Assembly: GCA_963792705.1 (NCBI GenBank) | Contig: CAWBXD010000012.1 | Span: 744,001-808,000 of the forward strand | Direction: 5' to 3' | From: JBBQVS01 sp963792705 | GTDB taxonomy: Bacteria > Chloroflexota > Ktedonobacteria > Ktedonobacterales > Ktedonobacteraceae | Length of the DNA: 64,000 bases | Part shown: in pieces, positions 26,437 to 34,383 of the stretch | Layout: each line of letters starts with the position of its first letter | How positions within the stretch are numbered: position 1 is the first letter of the stretch | Program-made: the position numbers and the translations under genes | Notes under the pieces: generated by a model | Databases searched by the model: none | What the model saw: only the letters and a program-made list of their open reading frames with translations | What the model was told of the DNA's origin: nothing

Positions 26437-28854
26437 TTACTGCAATAATCCTTCAATTGTTGCTAGGAGCACATCGTGTGGGCAGGGTTTGGTGAGATAT
26501 GCATGTGCTCCTAACGCCATTGCGCGCTGCTTATGCTTCTCGCTTGCTCGTGAGGTGAGAATAATAATCTTTACATCATTCAGTTCTGGATAGACATGCA
26601 TGATGCCAAGCAGATCATACCCACTCAGATTCGGCATCTCCATGTCCAGTACAAATACATCGGGCGGATTTTGGGTCAGCGAATTTAACGCCTCCAAGCC
26701 ATCCCGTGCTTCAGTAATCTCGTAGTGCGCGCGTTCCAGTGTATGAACAAGCGATCTTCTTAACGATGCTGAATCGTCAGCGATAAGGGCCAGCCGTTGT
26801 GTCTTTCGCGTTTTCGCCATATCCTCGTTGACTTCGGGCAAGGCGTTGCGACGGACTCTTGTATAGTGCTTGAGTAAAGCCGGAATATCAAGGAGTAAGA
26901 GCACCTGTCCTTTGCCATCGAGAACGGTACCTGCTATTCCTGGTCGCTGTAAATACTCTGCAAGCGGTTTGACAATCACGTTGACATCGCTTATCACTTC
27001 ATCGACGAGAATACCTGCGATCAGACGAGAGTTCCCCTGTGGTAATACAATGAGAGGTGTCACGCGGCGGTGTGGGTCTGGCTCGTAGGGAAAGTTTAAG
27101 AGTTTGTACAGATGATAGACAATATCAAGCTTTTCGTGCTTCTCGTCGCTGACACGTTGCATTTGCGAGAAAGGAATGACAACGTGCTGATCGCCAACCC
27201 GTACAAGCATACCATGCACCGTTCCCTGTGAACGGGGGAAACGTAAAGAAAAGCTTACACCATCCTTGCTATTACGTTGCAAAGCAACTGTTCCCCCAAG
27301 TTTCTGTAGAGTCGATTGTAGTGTATCTAGCGCACCGCCCTGGACTGTCATGGAAAAGCCTATCTCTAGCGTGACCTCATTTCCAAACGCACTAGCATGA
27401 AGCCATACACGCTGCACCTCATGTTCAGGACTCTGTAACGTGCTCGTGTCAAGAAGGCATGTATGCAACAAGGTAACAAGGGGTGAGGCCAGCATGTCAA
27501 GAATGTCCTGGTCAACCTCCGTCATCTCACCAGCAACCTCGAACAATGCATCCGGTGCGTAGGTTGCAAGGACAGCCTGTAGCTGCGGCAGGAGTACCCG
27601 AAGCGGAGTGAGACGTAGCAGATTTACGCGTGTATACAGTTCTGTAGCATGTTGTACATAGCGTTGTGTCACGGTGTGCAGATGGTCGTAAGCACTCTGT
27701 ACATGCGTATGTGCTACTGTCACCTGTACCATTGCATCGCGCAACGCATAAACTGTCCTGGCACGGTCGCTATCACGGTCGAATTCTAATTCGTCCCATT
27801 CAAACTTTTCGTATGTTTTCAAAAGATGTGGACGTTGTTTGAGTACACGTCCATGTATACGACCACTACGTGATGTAGCCTCTTTCAACATACGTTCAAC
27901 AAGCGATGAGGCAGGAAGAGGAGGCACGTTTAGCCGTTGACGTTGCGGAAGTGCAAGGTCCATAAGCGCACGTTCAAGTTGCTGCAGACGTACTTGCGCC
28001 GCATGTAACTCACGTAGCGCGACATCTACCTGTTGCTGAGCATTTTCCAGGGGAGTATGTATCTCAGCAAGTTCCCCCGCTTGCCGCAGAAGTCGTCCAA
28101 AGCGGTGTGCCTCAACGTGTATCCCTGGCGGCAAAGGAGGATATGGTGGAGCCATATCCGTCTGTAGGGACCGATTTATCGCGTCCTCATTCATCGTCGA
28201 TAAGGGAAGAGGACGCGATAAATCGGTCCCTACCGCACCATCAAGCTCGATTTCTTCATTCTGTGTCTGTCCATTTCCATCGCCTTGTGGTTGTCCGTGA
28301 CCTTCATCTGATGGGCGTCCATGACCGTTGAATTGCTCAAGCTGATGTTCCAATGCAACTAGATGTGTATCATTCTCTTGTCCATCAGCGAGCAGGCTTT
28401 GTAGTGTCATCTCTAGCGCGAGCACGGCTTGCACCAGCACATTCAATCCGACCAGCGCAAAGAGCGAACCGTTGTCAATTTGTGCGATCACCTCTTCAAT
28501 ATGGCGGGCAAGAGACGCCATAGCATAACACTCCATCGCTCCTGCCGTACCGCGTATTTTGTGAGCGATGCGCTGCAGCGTGGTAAAGCGTGTTAAATCG
28601 AGTGTATCGTTCTGCTCTAGTTGGCTCAATGCACGCTTCATCTGTCCAATATCTTCGTCTACCTCGGCAGCGAAGAGTAGAAGCATATCTTCATCACTAA
28701 ACTCGTCATCCTGCTCCTGGGGTGTTGAAGATACCAGGGCATCGGTATGTTGCCATGTTTCCATTGCGTCAAAGGCTTGAAGAACGGCCAGGTCATCGGC
28801 AGACATCTGCTCTTCTGCCTCATCATGAGCAAAGTGAAAGGAGTTCTCACTCAC
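26437..28854 (-). CDS. Hpt-CheA-CheW-REC hybrid with degenerate kinase domain and in-frame REP
   Basis: 805 residues. Order: Hpt domain with His98 (IAHKIRGTAG), Gly/Gln-rich linker, coiled coil ~260-300, a region aligning with the CheA ATPase, a CheW domain ~550-660, and a receiver with Asp737 (VLDMEMPNLSG). In the ATPase region the N box (expected RNxxDHG) reads LLHTCLLDTST and no DxGxG or GxGxG box is seen, so ATP binding is probably lost. Residues 208-231 are translated from a REP pair. The start overlaps the CheW gene stop by 8 bases. It resembles the Pil-Chp (twitching) class more than flagellar chemotaxis. Confidence 0.8.
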   Translation of the reverse strand: MSENSFHFAHDEAEEQMSADDLAVLQAFDAMETWQHTDALVSSTPQEQDDEFSDEDMLLLFAAEVDEDIGQMKRALSQLEQNDTLDLTRFTTLQRIAHKIRGTAGAMECYAMASLARHIEEVIAQIDNGSLFALVGLNVLVQAVLALEMTLQSLLADGQENDTHLVALEHQLEQFNGHGRPSDEGHGQPQGDGNGQTQNEEIELDGAVGTDLSRPLPLSTMNEDAINRSLQTDMAPPYPPLPPGIHVEAHRFGRLLRQAGELAEIHTPLENAQQQVDVALRELHAAQVRLQQLERALMDLALPQRQRLNVPPLPASSLVERMLKEATSRSGRIHGRVLKQRPHLLKTYEKFEWDELEFDRDSDRARTVYALRDAMVQVTVAHTHVQSAYDHLHTVTQRYVQHATELYTRVNLLRLTPLRVLLPQLQAVLATYAPDALFEVAGEMTEVDQDILDMLASPLVTLLHTCLLDTSTLQSPEHEVQRVWLHASAFGNEVTLEIGFSMTVQGGALDTLQSTLQKLGGTVALQRNSKDGVSFSLRFPRSQGTVHGMLVRVGDQHVVIPFSQMQRVSDEKHEKLDIVYHLYKLLNFPYEPDPHRRVTPLIVLPQGNSRLIAGILVDEVISDVNVIVKPLAEYLQRPGIAGTVLDGKGQVLLLLDIPALLKHYTRVRRNALPEVNEDMAKTRKTQRLALIADDSASLRRSLVHTLERAHYEITEARDGLEALNSLTQNPPDVFVLDMEMPNLSGYDLLGIMHVYPELNDVKIIILTSRASEKHKQRAMALGAHAYLTKPCPHDVLLATIEGLLQ
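28164..28233. repeat. REP pair, subfamily B, inside a coding sequence
   Basis: GTAGGGACCGATTTATCGCG with an exact inverted partner, nearly identical to the copy in the suf operon (11780-11849). It encodes residues 208-231 of the CheA-like protein with no stop codon in the frame used. Confidence 0.95.
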
Positions 28855-29491
28855 GACTAACGCTCCTCTCTATACAGTACATCGCATCCTCGAAAAGTGC
28901 AGGTATATCAAGCACAAATGTCTTCTCTTGCTCTACAGGCTCATACTTCCACACGCCAACTATCCCGACAGGAACCTCGTTCCCTTCGACAGTCGGAGGT
29001 AACGTAAACGGAGTGATATGGCTTGCGTCAACAACCGTCGCGGTAGAACTTATGGAAAGAACGCATAGGGCTAATGACTGATTATTATGCTCTACAATTA
29101 GGGTGATACGGTCCTGTAAAGGGGGGGAGCTACTCTTTGTCAGATAAGAACAGAGATCAATGGCTGCTACCGTTTCACTACGCCACGAGAGGATACCAAG
29201 CATCCAGAAGGGAACATCGGGCAAGAGGGTGAGACGCTGCGAGGAGGGAAGTATTTCACGGACAATGGTGAGTGGCAAGAGACAGTGTGAGGTACGAAGG
29301 TCGCAGGTAAGACAGGTTAGAGTATCATCAGGCTGTGCGGCTGCGGAAATAAGTGCTTGTGTAGGATGTGTTGAGTATGGCATATGCGCCTTCTCATACG
29401 CATGCTTCCAAAATTCGTTATCGCTCAACTGCTCCAGATATTCCGCGTATGCTTCAGGCGACACGGAAAAGAGCATGGAATCTTCCTTCAT
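28847..29491 (-). CDS. CheW-like scaffold protein
   Basis: 214 residues. After a ~65-residue N-terminal extension there is a CheW fold: CLLPLTIVREIL, the GILSWRSETVAAIDL core, TLIVEHNNQSLALCVLSI and GVWKYEPVEQEKTFVLDIPAL at the end. CheW proteins couple receptors to CheA. Its gene lies between the receiver gene (36 bases upstream) and the CheA-like gene (8-base overlap), so all three should be cotranscribed. No receptor, CheR or CheB gene is near. Confidence 0.85.
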   Translation of the reverse strand: MKEDSMLFSVSPEAYAEYLEQLSDNEFWKHAYEKAHMPYSTHPTQALISAAAQPDDTLTCLTCDLRTSHCLLPLTIVREILPSSQRLTLLPDVPFWMLGILSWRSETVAAIDLCSYLTKSSSPPLQDRITLIVEHNNQSLALCVLSISSTATVVDASHITPFTLPPTVEGNEVPVGIVGVWKYEPVEQEKTFVLDIPALFEDAMYCIERSVSRE

Positions 29492-29527
29492 CAGACAGCC
29501 TCAATCATTCATGCTAACAAACGCACG

Positions 29528-29923
29528 CTAATTTGGTAAAGCAGGAACATTGAGTTGCTCCTGAATGATAGCGACAATCTCCTGTGTCTTAAATGGCTTG
29601 GTGATATAATCTTTGGCACCCGCGAGACGACCTTTGAGGCGGTCGATAACGCTATCACGTCGAGACAGCATAATAATGATGGTGTTGTTGAAGATGGACT
29701 TTGTTTTGAAGCGACGAGCGACTTCATACCCATCCATCTTAGGAAGGTTGATATCAAGTAAGACAAGATCAGGAACACGGGCATCGGGGTCGTTCGTAAT
29801 CCAGCGCATTGCTTCAACACCATCCGTAAAACTACGAACATCGAAGTTTTCCCGTCGCAGACACGTCTCGATAATTTTACGTACAGTTGGTAAATCATCA
29901 ATCACCATGATGAATTTATTCAT
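29528..29923 (-). CDS. Single-domain response regulator (PilG/PilH-like)
   Basis: 131 residues, receiver domain only. Acidic pair Asp9-Asp10 (VIDD), phosphoacceptor Asp57 (LLDINLPKMDG), Ser in IIIMLS and Lys in YITKPF are all present. It is the first gene of the chemosensory-like operon and probably passes phosphate to or from the Hpt/REC protein. There is no output domain. Confidence 0.9.
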   Translation of the reverse strand: MNKFIMVIDDLPTVRKIIETCLRRENFDVRSFTDGVEAMRWITNDPDARVPDLVLLDINLPKMDGYEVARRFKTKSIFNNTIIIMLSRRDSVIDRLKGRLAGAKDYITKPFKTQEIVAIIQEQLNVPALPN

Positions 29924-30098
29924 GCCACAATTTCCTTCTTATCTTATCCATTTACACTACTACCAGCCACCCCAACCAATTGTACCCAATAGACGTAGTA
30001 TTATACAAGAGCGTATTCATATTGGTAATAAAAACACCTGTATCAATCCTATTTCGCGTACCCCGTAGTGGTCTCCCAACCTTAATATGATGGTTTTC

Positions 30099-30227
30099 GT
30101 AGGGACCACATTGATGGCGTCCGCTGCACGAGCGAAGCAATGTGCAGTCCTCATCTTGCACCTACCATTACGCAAAAGGAACTCGCGCAATGAATTGCGC
30201 CTCGGACGCCATCAATGTGGTCCCTAC
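30099..30227. repeat. REP pair, subfamily A (copy 2); gap 29924-30383
   Basis: GTAGGGACCACATTGATGGC and its exact inverse, with TTTC/GAAA extending the symmetry to 30095-30231. The interior carries TGCAC/GTGCA and GCGCAA/TTGCGC hairpins also seen in other A copies. A B-type right-half fragment follows at 30271-30292. The rest of the gap shows no gene. Confidence 0.9.
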
Positions 30228-30383
30228 GAAACCCGTCAATCTTCGATTGACAGTCTAGCAGGGGCTAATTAAGGACGCGATACATCGATCCCTATCTGTG
30301 ACCACAGATGAGTTTCATGCCAATGATGTTACCATACAATACTACAACATTGCAACATTTTTTGCGTCCAAAATGTAAGAACA

Positions 30384-31220
30384 TTATGCGTGTGGAAGTT
30401 CTTTAAGAAACTTATCAAGCGTTCGTGCGCGGTACTGTTGCGTAAAATCAACGATATTAGAACGCTCACTTACAGGTTGCTTCTGCAACTCATCCTGTAT
30501 CAAGTGACGTAAGAGAGCAACATCTTCACGCCACGCGACATTAAGCATGATCTCTGGTACATTCTCTTCAACATGATGAGCGTCCAAACGGCGCAACCAG
30601 AGCGAGAAAAGCCGTGCCAGCCACTCTTGACGCATCTCTGGCGTTAAAAGCGGCGTAAGTGTTGATGTTTCAAACAAAATATTGCTACTTGCCTCGCTCA
30701 AAAGTGTTTCCAGAATAGGCATAATGTCATCTATTGCTTTGTCGAGCAAAGAAATAAGTTGTTCATTGCGGTCTGCGAGACGTTCATCTAGTACCAGCGC
30801 GTAGACATCCATCGCACCACGAAAATCATGATGTTCGGCCCGCGTCTCCGCTTCGTCCAAAAGCGCGTTCAGGTCTTCCGCGAGTGTCTGCACCGACTCC
30901 CCTTGTTGCAAGCGAACATCATAGTCCTCGATCCGTTGCCGACACGCCTCGTTGTCGAGCGGCAACAAAACAGAGGGAGCAACGGGATGCAGGGTAGCTA
31001 ACACGTCCCCTCCAAAGTCCCAATCCTCCTCGCTATTATCCTCATCAAGGTCTTCTGCCACTATCTTCTCTACATTCAGTGCTGCAAGCTGTACGTCCAC
31101 GTCCAGTAGTGTAGCAATCTCAGGTTGTAAGAGTGGATATCGTAACATAAGTTCCTGTATAAGTTGCAGAAGGTGTTCCTTAGTTGTGTGCCGCAAGCGG
31201 TCTTCTAGTTCTTGCTCCAT
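30384..31220 (-). CDS. Soluble acidic helical protein of unknown function
   Basis: 278 residues, no signal peptide or membrane segment, rich in Leu, Glu and Asp and probably all helical. The N-terminal stretch HTTKEHLLQLIQELMLRYP recalls helical adaptor regions, but I do not recognise a family. I chose the ATG at 31220, with AGAAGGA 7 bases before it. It lies 84 bases downstream of the PAS kinase gene and may be the last gene of that transcript. Confidence 0.7.
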   Translation of the reverse strand: MEQELEDRLRHTTKEHLLQLIQELMLRYPLLQPEIATLLDVDVQLAALNVEKIVAEDLDEDNSEEDWDFGGDVLATLHPVAPSVLLPLDNEACRQRIEDYDVRLQQGESVQTLAEDLNALLDEAETRAEHHDFRGAMDVYALVLDERLADRNEQLISLLDKAIDDIMPILETLLSEASSNILFETSTLTPLLTPEMRQEWLARLFSLWLRRLDAHHVEENVPEIMLNVAWREDVALLRHLIQDELQKQPVSERSNIVDFTQQYRARTLDKFLKELPHA

Positions 31221-31304
31221 CGTAGCGTCCTTCTGGATAAATCTTTCTTTACAAGATGTAATACTACCACAAAAAAGATGCAACGTGACAGAGGGTTGGT
31301 CTCC

Positions 31305-32375
31305 CTATTCCGCAATTGGCAATGTAAAGAGGAAGGTACTGCCTTCACCGAGAAGGCTTTCTGCTGCGATGTGTCCTCCGTGTGCTTCTACCACATGACG
31401 GGCGATAGCAAGCCCTAGCCCTGTTCCTCCACCACCAGGACCAAAGTAATCAGCTTTCGAGCGAGAGCGGTCTGTTTTATAAAAACGCTCAAAAACGCGT
31501 GATAGCTCTTCGCTACGAATGCCAACTCCTGTATCACGCACAAAAAAACGTTGCATATGTTGGTCGGGCAGTAGAAGTGTCCCCATCGTGATAATGCCAC
31601 CCGAAGGCGTAAACTTGATAGCGTTATGGACAAGATTGACCAGTACACGCGTAATCTGTTTGCTATCAGCAGCCACAAGCGTCTTCCCCTGTTGAATATC
31701 AGTGCGGAGCGCAACCCGATGGCGTTGTGCAAGTGGTAACATACGCGCCATTACCTCACGTACCAGGCGTTCGGCCTCTATCGGTTCAAGCGTTATCGCG
31801 GCTTGCCCGGATTCGATACGTGAGAGGTCGAGCAACTCGGATACCATATCGTTGAGGTATTGAGCCTCGACCTCGATTTTCTCCACAAACTCCTGTGCTT
31901 TATCAGGGTCGGTATCAATAATATCCTCCAGCGTCTCTGCGATAAGGCGAATAGAGGTTAGAGGAGTACGCAACTCGTGCGAGATGTTGGCGATAAAATC
32001 GCGTTGCACCTGTTCCAGACGTTGCATCGAGGCGATATCTTCGATTGTCACCAGAAAAAATTGATATTCGTGCGCTGTATCTGCCGAGTCACGGAGTGGT
32101 ATAACACTTACATTCCACGTTATGGCGGGACCACCTCTACTATATCCACCTCTTTTGACACTGCCCATCTGCACACTTGCTTGTGCCAGTTTCGTGATAC
32201 CGGCATCGTTGAAGACACTCTGTAAGGTTTGTCCTTCGAGCGTCCCTTGTATACCAGAAACTTGTAGTGCGGCCTCATTTACGTACAAAATGGTTAATGT
32301 CGCGTCAACAATGAGAATGGGTGATGGCAATGCTTGTATAAGACTTTTGAATACAACGGAGTACTCTGGCGTCAT
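31305..32375 (-). CDS. Cytoplasmic PAS-domain sensor histidine kinase (PhoR-like core)
   Basis: 356 residues. PAS domain ~10-115, HisKA with His133 (ISHELRTPLTS), HATPase with N box NLVHNAIKFTP, G1 DTGVGI and G2 GTGLGLAIARH. No membrane segment is present, so it senses an internal signal or acts with a partner. Its ATG overlaps the TGA of the GNAT gene (ATGA), which implies translational coupling. No response regulator gene is adjacent. Confidence 0.92.
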   Translation of the reverse strand: MTPEYSVVFKSLIQALPSPILIVDATLTILYVNEAALQVSGIQGTLEGQTLQSVFNDAGITKLAQASVQMGSVKRGGYSRGGPAITWNVSVIPLRDSADTAHEYQFFLVTIEDIASMQRLEQVQRDFIANISHELRTPLTSIRLIAETLEDIIDTDPDKAQEFVEKIEVEAQYLNDMVSELLDLSRIESGQAAITLEPIEAERLVREVMARMLPLAQRHRVALRTDIQQGKTLVAADSKQITRVLVNLVHNAIKFTPSGGIITMGTLLLPDQHMQRFFVRDTGVGIRSEELSRVFERFYKTDRSRSKADYFGPGGGGTGLGLAIARHVVEAHGGHIAAESLLGEGSTFLFTLPIAE

Positions 32376-32974
32376 TCGCTCGTCTCCGGTGTGTTTTTGG
32401 TAGACGATGAGGAGGAGGCGGAGGAGGAAGACGCTATCGGCAATTGCGTTATCGTTTCGGCATAGCCCTGTTGCCCTTGCGGTCGAAGCCGACTCATGAA
32501 ATAGCTATCAATATACTTGCCATTGCGATAACTACCAGAACGTATGCGTCCCTCAATCTCAAAATCGAAGTTTTTGTAGAGGCGCATAGCGCGTTCGTTG
32601 TCCGTATACACATCTAACGTGAGGCGCACAAGGTTGAGCCAGTTGTCCGCGAGGTCAATCACCGTTAGCATCAGCATCTTCCCAATACCCTGCCCTTGAT
32701 GCTTATCATGTACAGCCATCGCTAGTTCACCAACATGCCTGGAGCGTCCTTCTCCGACACGTACACGGACAAGCCCGACGACTTTATTCTGGATATCAGC
32801 CACGAAGACATGCATACGTTCATCTTGTATCCAGTGCTCAAGTGCAAGCCGCCACTCCTCTGCCGTTGTGGATGGCAGCCGTGAGGAACTCCAAAGAACA
32901 TTGGGCATATGCATCAATTCATGAATATCCTCGGCATCGGTGAGCCGTAGTGGTCGGATAGTGATGCGTGTCAT
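32372..32974 (-). CDS. GNAT-family acetyltransferase
   Basis: 200 residues. The acetyl-CoA motif A is DKHQGQGIGKMLM, followed by the conserved DVYTDNERAMRLYKNFDF (motif B region), as in RimJ/SpeG-like N-acetyltransferases. The last ~20 residues are almost pure Ser and probably disordered. It is the first gene of the unit with the PAS kinase. The substrate is unknown. Confidence 0.88.
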   Translation of the reverse strand: MTRITIRPLRLTDAEDIHELMHMPNVLWSSSRLPSTTAEEWRLALEHWIQDERMHVFVADIQNKVVGLVRVRVGEGRSRHVGELAMAVHDKHQGQGIGKMLMLTVIDLADNWLNLVRLTLDVYTDNERAMRLYKNFDFEIEGRIRSGSYRNGKYIDSYFMSRLRPQGQQGYAETITQLPIASSSSASSSSSTKNTPETSE

Positions 32975-33009
32975 AGGTGCGCCTGCCTGTGTTCTCTATA
33001 GATAAAACG

Positions 33010-33043
33010 AAAGGCCACCAACTAATTGTGGGCGGCCTTTCCT
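33010..33043 (-). terminator. Terminator of the tRNA-Asn gene
   Basis: GAAAGGCC and GGCCTTTC pair around a partly paired loop, 7 bases beyond the 3' end of the leftward tRNA; a short T-rich tract follows. Confidence 0.6.
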
Positions 33044-33049
33044 GGGAGG

Positions 33050-33121
33050 CTCCTCGAACTGGATTCGAACCAGTAACACCTCGGTTAACAGCCGAGTGCT
33101 CTACCGTTGAGCTATCGAGGA
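33050..33121 (-). tRNA. tRNA-Asn (anticodon GTT)
   Basis: On the minus strand: acceptor TCCTCGA/TCGAGGA, D arm GCTC/GAGC, anticodon stem CTCGG/CCGAG with loop CTGTTAA (anticodon GTT), T arm CTGG/CCAG with loop TTCGAAT. Discriminator G, CCA not encoded. Confidence 0.97.
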
Positions 33122-33149
33122 TTATTGTTTTGCTCTTACGAACAGAATT

Positions 33150-33178
33150 AGTATAATACACCCGTCCCATTTCGTCAA
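33150..33178 (-). promoter_or_regulatory. Promoter of tRNA-Asn
   Basis: On the minus strand TTGACG (33178-33173), 17-bp spacer, TATACT (33155-33150), about 28 bases before the tRNA 5' end. This is a near-consensus sigma-70 promoter. Confidence 0.8.
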
Positions 33179-33363
33179 TACCTTTTCTTATGGAAATTTG
33201 AAAATTCCCTGAGAATTTGTGTTGTGTGGAGGCGTAGTTATGAAAGAGAATAAATGTGAGCACCAATTTAAGGCAAAATAGAACATGGCTAGGGCACCAG
33301 CGAGGGGATGCCCTAGTTCCGAGTAAAGCTTGAGTTAGTACTATAACGAGGTGGTGTTACATA

Positions 33364-34383
33364 ATGGCGCAGATAAAAAACGGTACGATACATTATAAAA
33401 CATCCTTGTTTCTCCTATTCCTGCTCTCTTTTGCAGGATGTGCCATGTCATCCCCTATCACCGCCTCGCTTGTTGTACAGAAACAGGCGTCAAACAGCAC
33501 AACTGCTATAGACACACCTAATAATACAATTGGGTGTGGGCATCCTTCTCCTGTCACTCTCGGCATTAGCACTACAATGACTCTTCCTGTCAATCCTGCC
33601 ACCTCCGAGGGCTATCATGTACGCACCTATATTGTACATGTTCCCACTACTTATGACTTCCACCGTCTCTATGCTGTTGTGCTTTCCTTTCATGGCTATG
33701 GTGGACACGCTACCAGCATGGATACGTCTAGCGGTTTCTCTCAGCTTGCGGAGCAGCAAAGTTTTCTCGCGGTCTACCCACAGGGCTTGCCCGATGGCAA
33801 AAATCGTATTCCATTCTGGGCGGAAGTTGGCCCAATAGACTATGGTATTGATGAAGCCGCCTTTGTAAACACCTTGCTTGACTCATTACAAACGCATTTC
33901 TGTGTGAATACACGTCGTATCTACGCAACGGGTTTCTCAAATGGGGGTGGTATGACTGCATTTCTCGCGTGTAGACTTGCTGGTCGTATCGCAGCTTTTG
34001 CGCCGATTTCTGGCAATTACTATGCTATTCCGGGTGGATGTCATCCAAGTCGTCCTGTTTCAATACTAGATTTTCACGGCACAAAGGATGGTATTTTGCC
34101 CTATATGGGTATTCCCGTGAGCAAGAACGCGGCATGGCCTCTACCTTCTATTCCCCAAACGCTGCAATCATGGGCCACTCTTAATGAATGTACGCAAGGA
34201 CCGATAATCTTCCTACGCCAAGCAAATGTGACGGGTGAACGATGGAGCAATTGTAAAGGCAATGTGACTGTCACGCACTATCGCATTGAGGGTGGCGGAC
34301 ATACTAATCCACCACCAATTGGTGGACATTCTGTGGCCCAGGTAATCTGGACGTTCTTTCAAGAGTATCCATTACCGTTATGA
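33364..34383 (+). CDS. Lipoprotein esterase of the PHB-depolymerase/feruloyl-esterase type
   Basis: 339 residues. Lipobox FAGC puts the lipid on Cys26. The alpha/beta-hydrolase triad is readable: Ser192 in GFSNGG, Asp242 in GTKDG and His313 in GGGHTN, with the oxyanion region SFHGYGG at ~108. This is the layout of secreted poly(3-hydroxybutyrate) depolymerase-like and feruloyl-type esterases that attack polymers or plant-cell-wall esters. The 3' end overlaps the convergent propeller gene by 6 bases, an unusually tight tail-to-tail arrangement with no terminator between. Confidence 0.88.
   Translation: MAQIKNGTIHYKTSLFLLFLLSFAGCAMSSPITASLVVQKQASNSTTAIDTPNNTIGCGHPSPVTLGISTTMTLPVNPATSEGYHVRTYIVHVPTTYDFHRLYAVVLSFHGYGGHATSMDTSSGFSQLAEQQSFLAVYPQGLPDGKNRIPFWAEVGPIDYGIDEAAFVNTLLDSLQTHFCVNTRRIYATGFSNGGGMTAFLACRLAGRIAAFAPISGNYYAIPGGCHPSRPVSILDFHGTKDGILPYMGIPVSKNAAWPLPSIPQTLQSWATLNECTQGPIIFLRQANVTGERWSNCKGNVTVTHYRIEGGGHTNPPPIGGHSVAQVIWTFFQEYPLPL

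Noticed and set aside
28107..28331. Plus-strand ORF crossing the REP in the CheA-like gene
   Set aside because: It has no start signal, and its similarity to other window ORFs comes only from the REP repeat.
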